A DNA stretch of 64,000 bases from Bradyrhizobium murdochi (GCF_000472965.1 NZ_AXAU01000003.1:186269-250268); one strand, 5' to 3'; positions 9,148-18,238 are shown, numbered from the stretch's first letter. The notes: generated by a model from the sequence alone, not told the origin. Program-made: numbers and translations.

Positions 9148-9567
9148 TCACGCCTCAATCCCCATCTGCACCAGAATCCGCTCGGCGCTGTCGTTCCAGA
9201 CGTCCATCTTCACGATCAGCCCACCCCTGACCACGAAGCGGTCGACATAGCGATTACCTTCGAACGGCGTGCCGTCGAGCCATTCGCCGTAGAGCGTGCC
9301 GATGCTGTAGACGACGGTCTCCTCGGCGCCCGGGCAGACGTCGAAACGGTCCATCTTCTTCTTGACCCAGCGATAGCGTCTCGCGTTGAAGCCGGTCGGC
9401 CCGCGGGGATGGTCGAACTCGCGGCCACCGGTGAAGGTGATGATCGTGCCCGGCTTCATGTAAGCCGCGGCCGCATCGGGATCCGGGATCATCGATGCCG
9501 TGAGATAGGCTTTGACCACCTCGGCATCGGACATTCCCTTCACTTCGGCTTTCGCAGCGACAGACAT
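9148..9567 (-). CDS. NTF2-like / SnoaL-type small protein
   Basis: This 139-residue protein has the cone-shaped NTF2/SnoaL fold pattern: an N-terminal helix (VVKAYLTASMIPDPDAAAAYM), a GTIITFTGG strand, and a closing strand pair around RYVDRFVVRGGLIVKMDVW. Such proteins are small hydrolases, isomerases or binding modules; function is not predictable here. ATG at 9567 follows AGGAG at 8 bases, which decides the start over an upstream in-frame ATG. It is divergent from the CodA-like amidohydrolase and shares its control region, so the two probably act on the same compound. Confidence 0.78.
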   Translation of the reverse strand: MSVAAKAEVKGMSDAEVVKAYLTASMIPDPDAAAAYMKPGTIITFTGGREFDHPRGPTGFNARRYRWVKKKMDRFDVCPGAEETVVYSIGTLYGEWLDGTPFEGNRYVDRFVVRGGLIVKMDVWNDSAERILVQMGIEA

Positions 9568-9613
9568 GGCGGCTTCTCCTGATGCCGGGGATACTACAGT
9601 CCGAGTGGCAAAC

Positions 9614-9621
9614 TGCATGCA
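9614..9621. promoter_or_regulatory. Candidate operator TGCATGCA (site 3)
   Basis: The octamer found twice near the GntR gene recurs here, in the divergent region between the NTF2-like gene and the amidohydrolase gene. An 11-bp palindrome, TGAACAGTTCA, follows at 9629-9639. The shared octamer would tie the amidohydrolase to the same regulator as the ABC operon. Confidence 0.4.
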
Positions 9622-9719
9622 CATATTTTGAACAGTTCAGCCTTCCAATTGCACACAATCTGGAGGTGCCCGATGCCCCCGCTTCCGATAGGTTGAGATC
9701 TTCTCCAGCCCGACGCCTG

Positions 9720-10961
9720 ATGAACACGAAAACCGCCTTTGACCTGATCTTCCGCAACGCCAGGACGCGAACCTCGCCGACGCCTGTCGATATCGGCATC
9801 GCCGGAGGGCGTATCGTGGCCATCGAACCCCGGCTTGCCTGCGACGCAGTCGAGATCGAGGTCGGCCGCAGATTGGCCCTGCCCGGCTTCGTCGACACCC
9901 ACATCCATCTCGACAAGGCCTGCCTGCTCGGCCGCTGCGCGCACAATCATAGCAGCGTCAGCGAAGCCATCGCCGCGGTCGCCGCGATGAAGTGCGATTT
10001 CACGGTCGAAGACGTCTATGCGCGCGGCGCGCGGGTGATCGAGCGCGCCATCGTGCATGGTACCACGCGGATGCGTACCCATGTCGAAATCGATCCGCGG
10101 ATTGGCTTGCGCGGCTTTGAGGCGGTGAAAGCGCTGAAGCGCGATTATGCCTGGGCGCTCGATCTTTCGATCTGCGTGTTTCCGCAGGAGGGCCTCACCA
10201 ACGATGCCGGCGCCGAGGAGCTGCTCATTGCCGCCTTGCGCGACGGCGGTGAGGTGATCGGCGGCTGCCCCTATATGGACACCGACCCAAACGCACATCT
10301 CGAAAAGATTTTCGACCTCGCGCAGCAATTCGATGTCGATATCGACCTGCACCTCGACTTCGATCTCGATCCGTCCTGGTGGCACCTCGAAGAGGTCTGC
10401 CGGCAGACCGAGCGGCGTAACTATCAGGGCCGCGTCGCGATCGGTCACGCCACCAAATTATCGGCGCTGCCGCCGGACCGGCTGAAGGCGGCAACGGCGC
10501 GACTTGCGAAATCCGGCGTCGCCGTCACCGTGCTGCCCGCGACCGATCTCTATCTGATGGGCCGCGACGCCACGCACAATGCGCCGCGCGGGCTGACCGT
10601 GGCGCACAAGCTGGTTGAAGACGGCGTTCTCTGTTCGGTCGCGACCAACAATGTGCTTAATCCCTTCACGCCGTTCGGTGACGCCTCGCTGCTGCGGATG
10701 GCGAATTTCTACGCCAATGTCGCGCAAGCAGGGATCAGCGAGTTCGACGCCTGCCTCGATCTCGTTACCGAGCTGCCGGCGCGGCTGATGAACTTGCGGG
10801 ATTACGGGATCGCGCCTGGCAAGCCGGCCGATCTGGTTATTCTCGATACCGATAGCGGCACCAATGCAATCGCCGAACTGCCTGATGTGCTGATGGGGTT
10901 CAAGAATGGCCGCCAGGTGTTCGGGCGGCAGAGGCCGACGCTGTTTCCGCCACGAGCTTAG
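9720..10961 (+). CDS. CodA-like amidohydrolase with altered metal/catalytic residues
   Basis: A 413-residue amidohydrolase that aligns along its length with cytosine deaminase and N-isopropylammelide hydrolase. His61 and His63 (DTHIHLDK), His211 (DLHLD) and His243 (IGHATK) match metal or substrate histidines of E. coli CodA with a constant small offset. The position of the CodA catalytic Glu (HCDE) is Phe214 (HLDF). The position of the metal-binding Asp is Asn310 (VATNNVLNPF). I infer it is not a standard cytosine deaminase. It may act on a related ring amide by another mechanism. Start: ATG at 9720; a longer upstream frame reads through the promoter. It faces the NTF2-like gene and may belong to the GntR regulon. 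Confidence 0.82.
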   Translation: MNTKTAFDLIFRNARTRTSPTPVDIGIAGGRIVAIEPRLACDAVEIEVGRRLALPGFVDTHIHLDKACLLGRCAHNHSSVSEAIAAVAAMKCDFTVEDVYARGARVIERAIVHGTTRMRTHVEIDPRIGLRGFEAVKALKRDYAWALDLSICVFPQEGLTNDAGAEELLIAALRDGGEVIGGCPYMDTDPNAHLEKIFDLAQQFDVDIDLHLDFDLDPSWWHLEEVCRQTERRNYQGRVAIGHATKLSALPPDRLKAATARLAKSGVAVTVLPATDLYLMGRDATHNAPRGLTVAHKLVEDGVLCSVATNNVLNPFTPFGDASLLRMANFYANVAQAGISEFDACLDLVTELPARLMNLRDYGIAPGKPADLVILDTDSGTNAIAELPDVLMGFKNGRQVFGRQRPTLFPPRA

Positions 10962-10978
10962 CTTTCCGCACCGTCGGT

Positions 10979-11110
10979 GGCTTCATCCTTCGAGACGCGG
11001 CGCGAGCGCCGCTCCTCAGGATGAGGTCTAAAATCTCGCGGGTGAAAAGAATCTTAGACCCTCATGGTGAGGAGCGCGGCGAAGCTGCGCGTCTCGAACC
11101 ACGAGGCCAC
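10979..11110. repeat. Palindromic intergenic repeat, family C (copy 2)
   Basis: The element begins CTTCATCCTTCGAGACGCGG and contains CTCCTCAGGATGAGG. Its right end carries CTCATGGTGAGGAGCGCGGC followed by CGTCTCGAACCACGAGG. It is the inverted and diverged counterpart of the copy at 9021-9136. Together the two copies bracket the amidohydrolase/NTF2-like gene pair. It fills most of the gap before the enolase-superfamily gene. Confidence 0.83.
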
Positions 11111-11224
11111 GGCGCGCCGGATAAGCACAATCTGCATTAACGGTCTGCGTACCCTGCGATTGACCTCCCTATCATCCCTTGTTGTTATTGACCAACGACA
11201 ACGACAACCCGCGGGGCAGGAATC

Positions 11225-12439
11225 ATGAAAAAGGCCATCCAGATAAGAAGCGTCGAAACGCTGGCCTGCGACGCCGGATGGCGGAACTATCACTTCGTCA
11301 AGATCATGACCGAGGACGGCATCGTCGGCTGGAGCGAGTACGACGAGGGTTTTGGGGCGCCCGGCGTGACGGCGGCGATCGAACGGCTTGGCGCGCGCGT
11401 CGTCGGCAAGAACGCGTTCCAGCACGAGCGGATCTACGCCGAACTGTTCGCCGCGACGCGCCCGGCCGCCGGCGGCGTGGTGGCGCTGGCGCTTGGGGCG
11501 CTCGAGAATGCGCTGCTCGACGTCAAGGCCAAGGCGCTCGGCGTGCCCTGCTACGAACTGCTCGGCGGCAAGATCCGCGACCGCATCCGGGTCTACTGGT
11601 CGCACTGCGCGACCTGGCGCATCAACCATCCCGACTGGTTCAAGCCGGCGATTACCGATCTCGACGGCGTCAAATCGATTGGCCGCGAGGTGCGCGAAAA
11701 AGGCTTTACGGCGATGAAGACCAACATCTTCGTCTACACCGACGGCAAGCCGCAAGGCTGGCGGCCGGGCTTTGGTTCGCCGTTCGAACCCGAGATCAAC
11801 GTCGATCGCAAGGTGCTGCGCAATCTTTGCATGCATCTGGAGGCAATCCGCGACGGCGCCGGCCCCGATGTCGATCTGCTGCTCGACCTCAACTTCAATG
11901 CCAAGACCGAGGGCTACCTCAAGATACTGCGCGCCATCAAGGACATGGATCTGTTCTGGGTGGAGATCGACACCTTCAACCCGCAGGCGCTGGGCTACAT
12001 CCGCCGCCAGAGCCCGCATCCGGTGTCGTCCTGCGAGACGCTGTTGGGCCTGCGCGAGTTCCTGCCCTATTTCAACGAACAGGCGATGGATGTCGCCATC
12101 GTCGACACGCCATGGAATGGCGTCTGGCAATCGATGAAGATCGCCGCGGCGGCCGAGCATTTCGAGGTCAACGTCGCCCCGCATAATTTCTATGGCCACC
12201 TCTGCACCATGCAGAACGCGCACTTTTCCGCCGCGGTGCCGAATTTACGCATCATGGAAACCGACATCGATCGCCTGGCGTGGGACCATGAATTGTTTAC
12301 GCACGTGCCCGAGATCGTCGATGGCCATCTGGTGATGCCGGACCGTCCCGGCTGGGGCACCGAGCCCAACGAGGAAGGCCTGCGCGCCCATCCGCCGAAG
12401 AGCAAGGGTGGGCTGTTGAACTACGGGCAGAAGAGGTAG
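11225..12439 (+). CDS. Mandelate racemase/muconate-lactonizing (enolase superfamily) enzyme
   Basis: This 404-residue enzyme probably dehydrates a sugar acid or racemises an alpha-hydroxy acid by proton abstraction next to a carboxylate. Magnesium ligands can be assigned as Asp221 (LLLDLNFN), Glu247 (FWVEIDT) and Glu271 (SSCET). Lys165 (MKTN) takes the place of the usual K-x-K base, and His320 or His325 (APHNFYGH) can serve as the opposite base. The closing segment AAVPNLRIMETD is common in galactonate-type dehydratases. Start ATG 11225 has GCAGGA upstream. It is monocistronic, with repeats on both sides, and has no transporter in step with it unless the orphan LivK-type gene next door serves it. 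Confidence 0.85.
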   Translation: MKKAIQIRSVETLACDAGWRNYHFVKIMTEDGIVGWSEYDEGFGAPGVTAAIERLGARVVGKNAFQHERIYAELFAATRPAAGGVVALALGALENALLDVKAKALGVPCYELLGGKIRDRIRVYWSHCATWRINHPDWFKPAITDLDGVKSIGREVREKGFTAMKTNIFVYTDGKPQGWRPGFGSPFEPEINVDRKVLRNLCMHLEAIRDGAGPDVDLLLDLNFNAKTEGYLKILRAIKDMDLFWVEIDTFNPQALGYIRRQSPHPVSSCETLLGLREFLPYFNEQAMDVAIVDTPWNGVWQSMKIAAAAEHFEVNVAPHNFYGHLCTMQNAHFSAAVPNLRIMETDIDRLAWDHELFTHVPEIVDGHLVMPDRPGWGTEPNEEGLRAHPPKSKGGLLNYGQKR

Positions 12440-12464
12440 ACGCGCGCTCCGCACTCGCGGTGCC

Positions 12465-12557
12465 GTAGGGTGGGCAAAGCGAAGCGTGCCCACCATTCCT
12501 TACGACGCGCGTAGATAGATGGTGGGCACGGCGCAAATGCGCCTTTGCCCACCCTAC
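12465..12557. repeat. Palindromic intergenic repeat, family A (copy 2)
   Basis: Perfect 15-bp arms GTAGGGTGGGCAAAG (12465-12479) and CTTTGCCCACCCTAC (12543-12557), with the inner GTGCCCACCAT and ATGGTGGGCAC pair also conserved relative to copy 1 at 113-211. It sits exactly between two convergent genes, a natural place for a two-way terminator. Confidence 0.87.
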
Positions 12558-12564
12558 TTTCCGC

Positions 12565-13794
12565 TCACTTATCGCCCGGTGCGCCCAGAAACGCGCTCTC
12601 GACCACATCGCCGATCGGCTGCCAGGAATTGCCGTCGAACTGCACCAACCGCATCTGCTCGATCGGATGAAAGTCGGACGGCCCGGTATTGATCGCTATT
12701 CCCGGAAATGCGACCGTGCTCTGGTAGTTCCGCAAGGACGCCGCCTGCCGCATGATGTTCTCGCGCGACAGGTCGTCGCCGCACTGGGTCAACACCTGGA
12801 CCAGCGTCTCGGCCGCCGCGTAGCCGAAGATGGCATTGCCGTCCTCCTTGTCACCGTCAGGATAATATTTGTCCATGAACGCGAGCCATTCCTTGATGGC
12901 GGGATCATCCTTCCAGGTGGTGTCGCTGGCATCTTTGAGGAACGAGGTGGAGATCACACCGACGGAATTCTGAAGTCCTGCCGGCCTTAGCGCGTTTGCG
13001 ATCGATGCTGCCGCATTGACCAGCAACAACTGTGGATGCCAACCGAGTTCAGCCGCTCTGCGGATCGCACGCGCCGAGATCGGCGGTGCGCAGTTGAGCA
13101 CGAGCACTTCAGCGCCGGAGTTCTTGAGGATGTCGACCTGGGTGTCGATCGACATATCAGCATCAATGGCGATATCCGCAACGATCATGTCGGCAGTGAT
13201 GCCGAGCCCCTCCTGCAATCCCCGGAACAGATCGCGGCCGAACTGATCGTTCTGCCAGAGCACGGCGATCTTCCGGCTCGGATAGGCGGCTTGAATGTAG
13301 TTGGCGTAGATACGCCCCTCAGCCCGGAACGTCGGCTGCCAACCCATCGTCCAGGGAAACCGCTTCGGATGCGCCCACTCTTCGTCGCCGGAGGCAACGA
13401 AGAGCTGCGGTATGTTTCTCTCGTTGAGATAGCTTCGCGTCGCCAGATTGCTCGGCGTGCCGAACGACCCGAACATCAGGTGCACGCGCTCCTGTTCGAC
13501 CAGCTCGCGGGTCTGCTCGACCGCCGTTCTCGGATTTGAGCTGTCATCGCGGGAGATGAACCTGATCTTGCGCCCGTTGATGCCGCCGCGCTCGTTGATC
13601 ATGTCGAAATAGGCGGCCTCCGCCCTGCCGATCGAAGCGAACGCGGCCAGCGGGCCGGTGTAGGGCATGATGTTGCCGATGCGGATTTCGGTGTCGGTGA
13701 CGCCGGCAGCCCGGGCCGGCTGCAGGGCGGCCAGTATCGATGCCAAGAACAATGCGAAGAAGGCTGGTGACAGCCATTTTATTCTTGTTTTCAT
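12565..13794 (-). CDS. ABC transporter substrate-binding protein, branched-chain amino acid (LivK) type
   Basis: A 409-residue periplasmic binding protein of the leucine/isoleucine/valine family. It has a signal peptide (about residues 1-30, ending QPARAAG), then TEIRIGNIMPYTGPLAAFASIG and NERGGINGRKIRFISRDD, which are standard for the fold. ATG at 13794 is preceded by GAGGGC; the frame extends 15 codons upstream without benefit. No Liv permease or ATPase gene is nearby, so it must work with components encoded elsewhere or act as a sensor. Its ligand may be an amide, urea or aromatic acid as in many of its relatives. A leader hairpin, CGAGCT (13813-13818) with AGCTCG (13825-13830), lies just upstream. 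Confidence 0.88.
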   Translation of the reverse strand: MKTRIKWLSPAFFALFLASILAALQPARAAGVTDTEIRIGNIMPYTGPLAAFASIGRAEAAYFDMINERGGINGRKIRFISRDDSSNPRTAVEQTRELVEQERVHLMFGSFGTPSNLATRSYLNERNIPQLFVASGDEEWAHPKRFPWTMGWQPTFRAEGRIYANYIQAAYPSRKIAVLWQNDQFGRDLFRGLQEGLGITADMIVADIAIDADMSIDTQVDILKNSGAEVLVLNCAPPISARAIRRAAELGWHPQLLLVNAAASIANALRPAGLQNSVGVISTSFLKDASDTTWKDDPAIKEWLAFMDKYYPDGDKEDGNAIFGYAAAETLVQVLTQCGDDLSRENIMRQAASLRNYQSTVAFPGIAINTGPSDFHPIEQMRLVQFDGNSWQPIGDVVESAFLGAPGDK

Positions 13795-14055
13795 CAACGC
13801 TGCCCTCGAACCCGAGCTGTTCAGAGCTCGTGACGCCACCCAGCGATGACGATGATAGCGCGGGAGTTCAGGTTGTTAAAATGAAATGTTGGCGGCGCGG
13901 CATTGCCACGCCAAATGGGTCGCCAGTCTTCATAAAATGAGACGTTGCGGTTCAGGCGTGTTTGATGTCCGATATATCCTCAGCAGCGGCACGAATTCGA
14001 ACATCGCTGGATATCCGAGTTGCGTCTAAGCAGTGTGTGGCAAGGAGGTCGAGGC

Positions 14056-14400
14056 ATGAGGATAACGATCGTAGCTTTGGGAACGGCCCTGGTCCTGGGT
14101 AACCTGGGCACGTTTGGTACCGCGGCGCATGCGCAGACGGCCCAAGTCGTTCGTGAACCACGGGAAAGGCCCATCATCAGGGTGCCCGTCGTAAGGCCAA
14201 CTCCCTACTGGGATTACAATATCGTTCCACGATATCGTTATCGCCCTGAGGATGACCGGGTCGATCCATGCGGCGGGCCCGTAGTGCCGGTGATACGCGA
14301 GGGGCCTCAAGAGGCAACGGTTCCGTTGTGGCTGGCGAACGAGTTGGGTCTTGGCCGTATACATGGTCGAGATTGGCCGTGTAGGGGCCGCAATCGGTAA
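14056..14400 (+). CDS. Small secreted protein of unknown function
   Basis: A 114-residue protein with an N-terminal signal peptide (MRITIVALGTALVLGNLG, cleavage probably after TAAHA). The mature part is rich in Pro and Arg (ERPIIRVPVVRPTPYWDYN) and has two cysteines that could form a disulfide. A near-perfect AAGGAGG site 8 bases upstream decides the start and strongly supports a real gene. I recognise no domain. It stands alone between an orphan binding-protein gene and the hydantoinase genes. Confidence 0.7.
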   Translation: MRITIVALGTALVLGNLGTFGTAAHAQTAQVVREPRERPIIRVPVVRPTPYWDYNIVPRYRYRPEDDRVDPCGGPVVPVIREGPQEATVPLWLANELGLGRIHGRDWPCRGRNR

Positions 14401-14420
14401 TGCACCGATTTGAGCAGCAA

Positions 14421-14490
14421 CGTAGCCCGCATGAGCGAAGCGATATGCGGGAGCTATGACCCGGATATCGCTACGCTCATCCGGGCTACG
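14421..14490. repeat. Palindromic intergenic repeat, family D
   Basis: Outer arms CGTAGCCCG (14421-14429) and CGGGCTACG (14482-14490) are perfect; inner segments ATGAGCGAAGCGATATGCGGG and ATATCGCTACGCTCAT pair imperfectly. It lies between the convergent secreted-protein gene and hyuA, four bases from the hyuA stop, and is a likely two-way terminator. Confidence 0.83.
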
Positions 14491-14493
14491 GCC

Positions 14494-16539
14494 TCACCGC
14501 AGCTTAATATCCAGCCAACCCAACGGATTGACCGTTACGCGGTCGCCGGTGTCGACCAGCACCGTCGTGGTTTCGGCTTCGATGATCGCGGGTCCCGTCA
14601 ACGCGTGGCCAGGGCGCAGTTCGTCGAGCGCGTAGACCGGGACTTCGCGCCAGCCGCCGAAGAAGGCTTGCCGCCGGCTATGCGGCGAACAGGTGCTGGA
14701 GGATGCGGCCTCGCGTGCGCTTTCGTCTTGTCGTTGGACTTCGCCGATCGCCGCGACGCGGGCGTTGACGAAGACGACCTCCTGGCCGCGCGAGGCATAA
14801 GTGTACAGTTCCTCGTGCCTGACGTGGAAGCGGTCTTCGATCCGGTCCACCAGGTCAGGCGCGTTCCAGTCGAGTCCGTCGAGCGAGACGTCGATCTCAA
14901 AGATCTGCTCGCCGTAGCGCATTTCGGCGGAACGCTCGATCGCTATCTTGCCGTTGAACCACGAACGCAGCCGGCCGGCGGCCTGCTGCTCGAGCCCGGC
15001 AAACAGCTCGCGCACTTCATCGGCGGAGATGCGCGCGCCGGCGCCATAATGCGTGCGGCTGACTTCGTAGCGGAGGTCGCTGGTCAGCATGCCCCAGGCC
15101 GACAGCACGGACGCCACCGTCGGCACGATGATGCGCTTGATCTCGAGCTCGCGAGCGACCTCCGCCGCGTGCAGGCCCGCCGCGCCACCAAAACTCAACA
15201 GCGCGAATTTCCGGGGATCGACGCCGCGGCGCAGCGTCATCAGGCGGATGCCATCGGCCATGTTCAGATTGATCATGCGGTAGATGCCGGCGGCGGCCTC
15301 GACGCGCGACAGCTCCATCGCAGCCGCGATGCGGTCGACGGCCGCCTCCGACGCCGCGCGGTCGAGCGGGCGCTTGCCGCCCATGAAGGCTGTGGCATCG
15401 AGATAGCCGAGCACGACATTGGCGTCGGTGACGGTGGCGGCCTCGCCGCCATTGCCGTAACAGGCCGGGCCAGGTACCGAGCCCGCGCTTTCGGGCCCGA
15501 CCCGCAGGGTGCGGCTGGCATCGACGCTCGCGATCGAGCCGCCGCCGGCGGCGATGCTGGCGATATCGAGGCTGCGCAGCGCGATGCGCTGGCCGGCCAG
15601 CATGCCGTCGGCGGAGAGCGAGACCTGCCCCCCAGAAATCAGCGAGATATCGGTGGAGGTGCCGCCCATGTCGAACGGCACCAGATCGGGAATGCCGAGC
15701 AAGTCAGAACAGCGCCGCCCGCCCGACATGCCGCCCGCGGGACCTGACAGCACCGTGCCCGCGGCAAGGCGCGAAGCTTCCTCGACCGGCGCCATGCCGC
15801 CATGCGACAGCACGACAAAGAGACTGCCCTTGAAGCCGGCCTCGACGAGACGCGTTTCGAGATTGGTCAGATAGCGCCGCACGATCGGCTCGACATAGGC
15901 GTTCACGATCGTGGTCGAGACGCGTTCATATTCCTTGATCTGCGGCAGCACGTCGCTGGAGCGCGAAATGCTGATATCAGGCAGCGCCTGCTTCAGCCGC
16001 TCGACGGCGGCGAGTTCGTGAACCGGGTTGAGATAGGAGTGCAGAAAGCACACCGCGACCGAGCTTGCGCCCGACTGCCTGATACCGGCAATCGCGTCGT
16101 CGAGCGACTTTGGGTCGAGCGGAACGAGGACGCTGCCGTCGGCCTTGAGCCGCTCCTTGACACCGAAACGCAAATCACGCGGCACCAGCGGCGCCGGTGG
16201 CGGTGAGCGCAGATCGTAGCGATCCGGTTTCAGCCCCTCGCGCATCTCGATGACGTCGCGATGACCTTCGGTGGTGATCAGCGCGACTTTGGCGCCCTTG
16301 CGCTCCAGCAGCGCATTGGTCGCGACCGTCGTGCCGTGCACGAGGCGATCGGTCGCCGCGAGCATGTCCGCGCGCGTAACGTTCAGCCGCCGCGCCAATT
16401 CTTCCAGCCCTGCCATCACGCCGATCGATTGATCCGCCGGGGTAGATGGTGATTTTGCAAACACGGTGCGGCCGGTCTCGTCAGTCGCCACGAGATCGGT
16501 GTAGGTCCCGCCGACGTCAACGCCTATCCTGAACATCAT
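14494..16539 (-). CDS. hyuA: Hydantoinase/oxoprolinase subunit A
   Basis: The 681-residue ATP-binding subunit of an N-methylhydantoinase/5-oxoprolinase type enzyme that opens a lactam or hydantoin ring at the cost of ATP. The N-terminal phosphate loop RIGVDVGGTYTDLVATD and the second actin-fold motif PFDMGGTSTDISLI are both present. So are GPAGGM and the beta-rich C-terminal Hyu_A domain. The ATG at 16539 overlaps the hyuB stop by four bases (ATGA), which sets the start; the open frame continues upstream inside hyuB and must be ignored. Homologues also include acetone and acetophenone carboxylases, so the substrate is open. Confidence 0.9.
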   Translation of the reverse strand: MMFRIGVDVGGTYTDLVATDETGRTVFAKSPSTPADQSIGVMAGLEELARRLNVTRADMLAATDRLVHGTTVATNALLERKGAKVALITTEGHRDVIEMREGLKPDRYDLRSPPPAPLVPRDLRFGVKERLKADGSVLVPLDPKSLDDAIAGIRQSGASSVAVCFLHSYLNPVHELAAVERLKQALPDISISRSSDVLPQIKEYERVSTTIVNAYVEPIVRRYLTNLETRLVEAGFKGSLFVVLSHGGMAPVEEASRLAAGTVLSGPAGGMSGGRRCSDLLGIPDLVPFDMGGTSTDISLISGGQVSLSADGMLAGQRIALRSLDIASIAAGGGSIASVDASRTLRVGPESAGSVPGPACYGNGGEAATVTDANVVLGYLDATAFMGGKRPLDRAASEAAVDRIAAAMELSRVEAAAGIYRMINLNMADGIRLMTLRRGVDPRKFALLSFGGAAGLHAAEVARELEIKRIIVPTVASVLSAWGMLTSDLRYEVSRTHYGAGARISADEVRELFAGLEQQAAGRLRSWFNGKIAIERSAEMRYGEQIFEIDVSLDGLDWNAPDLVDRIEDRFHVRHEELYTYASRGQEVVFVNARVAAIGEVQRQDESAREAASSSTCSPHSRRQAFFGGWREVPVYALDELRPGHALTGPAIIEAETTTVLVDTGDRVTVNPLGWLDIKLR

Positions 16540-18203
16540 GAGGACGCCCGCTCCGCCGCGACTTCGGTGAGGTCCTGCTCGCGGTCGCGCCGGCGCGCCT
16601 CCGCCGTTCGCTTCGCAGGAGGCCCCCACCCGCCGCCGCCCGAAGAGCGGATTTCCAGGCAATCGCCGGGACGAAGCTCGATACCGACCTCCTTGGTACG
16701 CAACACGCGGGGCTCGCGGCCCTCGGAGAGTAGACGATAGTGATGCGGCTTGCCGTCCTCGCCGCCGAGCATGCCACACGGACCGTGTCGCGCGCCGTCG
16801 CCGGCGGTATTGCCTTTCGCAGGCTTCTCCGTCTCCAGCACCAGATCGAGCGACACGCCGAGGCCGCCGCGATGCTGGCCGTCGCCGCCGGAGCCGGGGC
16901 GGAATTCATGCGTGCGGAAGTGCAAGGGAAAGCGCACTTCGGCCACCTCCAGGCTGCCGAACTTCAGCCCGCCGACCGAATGCCACTCGCCGATCGACGA
17001 CCAACCGTCGCCGCCCGACGACGCGCCGCCGCCGGGCCGCGCCTGGAACAGGTGCCAGATGAAATTCTTGCCGGTGCGCGGGTCCTCGCCCTGAATCGCG
17101 ATGCGAAAGCGCCGGCTCCAGCCCGCCATTGCACGCTCCGGGCAGGATGCCGACAGGGCTTTCACGATGGCCTCGACGATTTCATTGGACGGATGGCTGG
17201 TGCACAGCGTCACCGGCCGGCCTGGATCGGCCCACACCACCGTGCCCTGTTTGGCGATCACCTTCAGCGGCCGCAGCGCGCCGGTGTTCTTGGGGATCTT
17301 GGCATCGATCAGATAGGCAAAGGCCATCGCGACCGCGGCCTGCATGTTGGCGTGCGAGGAATTCACAAAGCTGGTCGATTGCGGATCGGAATCGGAGAGA
17401 TCGACTTCGACGTCACTGCCGTTCTTGGTGACCTTGGCGGCGATGCGGATATCGGTTCGGCCGTGGCCGTCGTCGTCGAGAAACGCCTCGCCGTAAAACA
17501 CGCCGTCCTTCCAGGTCGAGACCACCGCGCGGGTCTGCTGCTCGGTGGCGTCGAGGATCGCCTCGACGGCGGCTTCCACCACCGGCGCGCCGAACTCGGC
17601 GAACAGTCGCGACAACCGCCGCTCGCCGAGATGCGCCGCGCCGAGCATGGCCGCGAGATCGCCGCGGAATTCTCTGGGGTTGCGAATGTTCAGCGCCAGC
17701 AGGTCAAGCAGATCGTCGCGGAGCTTGCCTGCCTCGTAGAGCTTGATCGGTGGGACACGCAGCCCTTCCTGATAGATCTCGGTGGCGGCAGGGTTATAGG
17801 CGCCATGGGTGGCGCCGCCGATGTCGCTCTGGTGCGCGCGCACGATGGTCCAGAGCAGCCGCCGCTCACCGTCGAACACCGGCACGAAGGCGGTCAAATC
17901 AGGCAGATGGCTGCCGCCGTAATAGGGATCGTTGAGCAGGATCACGTCGCCGGGCTTAACGTCCTTGAACCGTTCCTCGACCGCGAGCGTCGCCCACGGC
18001 AATGCGCCGACATGAACCGGCAGGTGATCGGCCTGCGCAATCAGCCGCCCCGCGGGGTCGCAGATCGCGAGCGAAAAATCGCGGCTGGAGTTGAGGATCT
18101 GCGAATAGGAGGTGCGAAGCATCGCCTCGCCCATCTCCTTCACGATCGAGCTGAGGCGGTGCTGGACGACGGAGCGCGTGATGAGATCGATCCTGGCGGA
18201 CAT
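16536..18203 (-). CDS. hyuB: Hydantoinase/oxoprolinase subunit B
   Basis: The 555-residue partner of HyuA, in the usual HyuB length range. The family start MSARIDLITRSVVQHRLSSI is present, as are conserved blocks ADHLPVHVGALPWA, LLNDPYYGGSHLPDLT and GDGQHRGGLGVSLD. It is translationally coupled to hyuA by the ATGA overlap and is first in the two-gene operon. No racemase or carbamoylase follows directly. The MFS gene upstream on the same strand begins a separate unit behind a repeat but could carry the substrate. Confidence 0.9.
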   Translation of the reverse strand: MSARIDLITRSVVQHRLSSIVKEMGEAMLRTSYSQILNSSRDFSLAICDPAGRLIAQADHLPVHVGALPWATLAVEERFKDVKPGDVILLNDPYYGGSHLPDLTAFVPVFDGERRLLWTIVRAHQSDIGGATHGAYNPAATEIYQEGLRVPPIKLYEAGKLRDDLLDLLALNIRNPREFRGDLAAMLGAAHLGERRLSRLFAEFGAPVVEAAVEAILDATEQQTRAVVSTWKDGVFYGEAFLDDDGHGRTDIRIAAKVTKNGSDVEVDLSDSDPQSTSFVNSSHANMQAAVAMAFAYLIDAKIPKNTGALRPLKVIAKQGTVVWADPGRPVTLCTSHPSNEIVEAIVKALSASCPERAMAGWSRRFRIAIQGEDPRTGKNFIWHLFQARPGGGASSGGDGWSSIGEWHSVGGLKFGSLEVAEVRFPLHFRTHEFRPGSGGDGQHRGGLGVSLDLVLETEKPAKGNTAGDGARHGPCGMLGGEDGKPHHYRLLSEGREPRVLRTKEVGIELRPGDCLEIRSSGGGGWGPPAKRTAEARRRDREQDLTEVAAERASS

Positions 18204-18238
18204 GGTTACCCGTTATTATCTGGCATCTGCGCCGGAGT

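Noticed and set aside
11054..12223. A 389-codon minus-strand open frame
   Set aside because: Antisense to the enolase-superfamily gene, which has its metal ligands in order.
14410..15747. A 445-codon plus-strand open frame
   Set aside because: Antisense to hyuA, with no family motif, and it begins inside a palindromic repeat.
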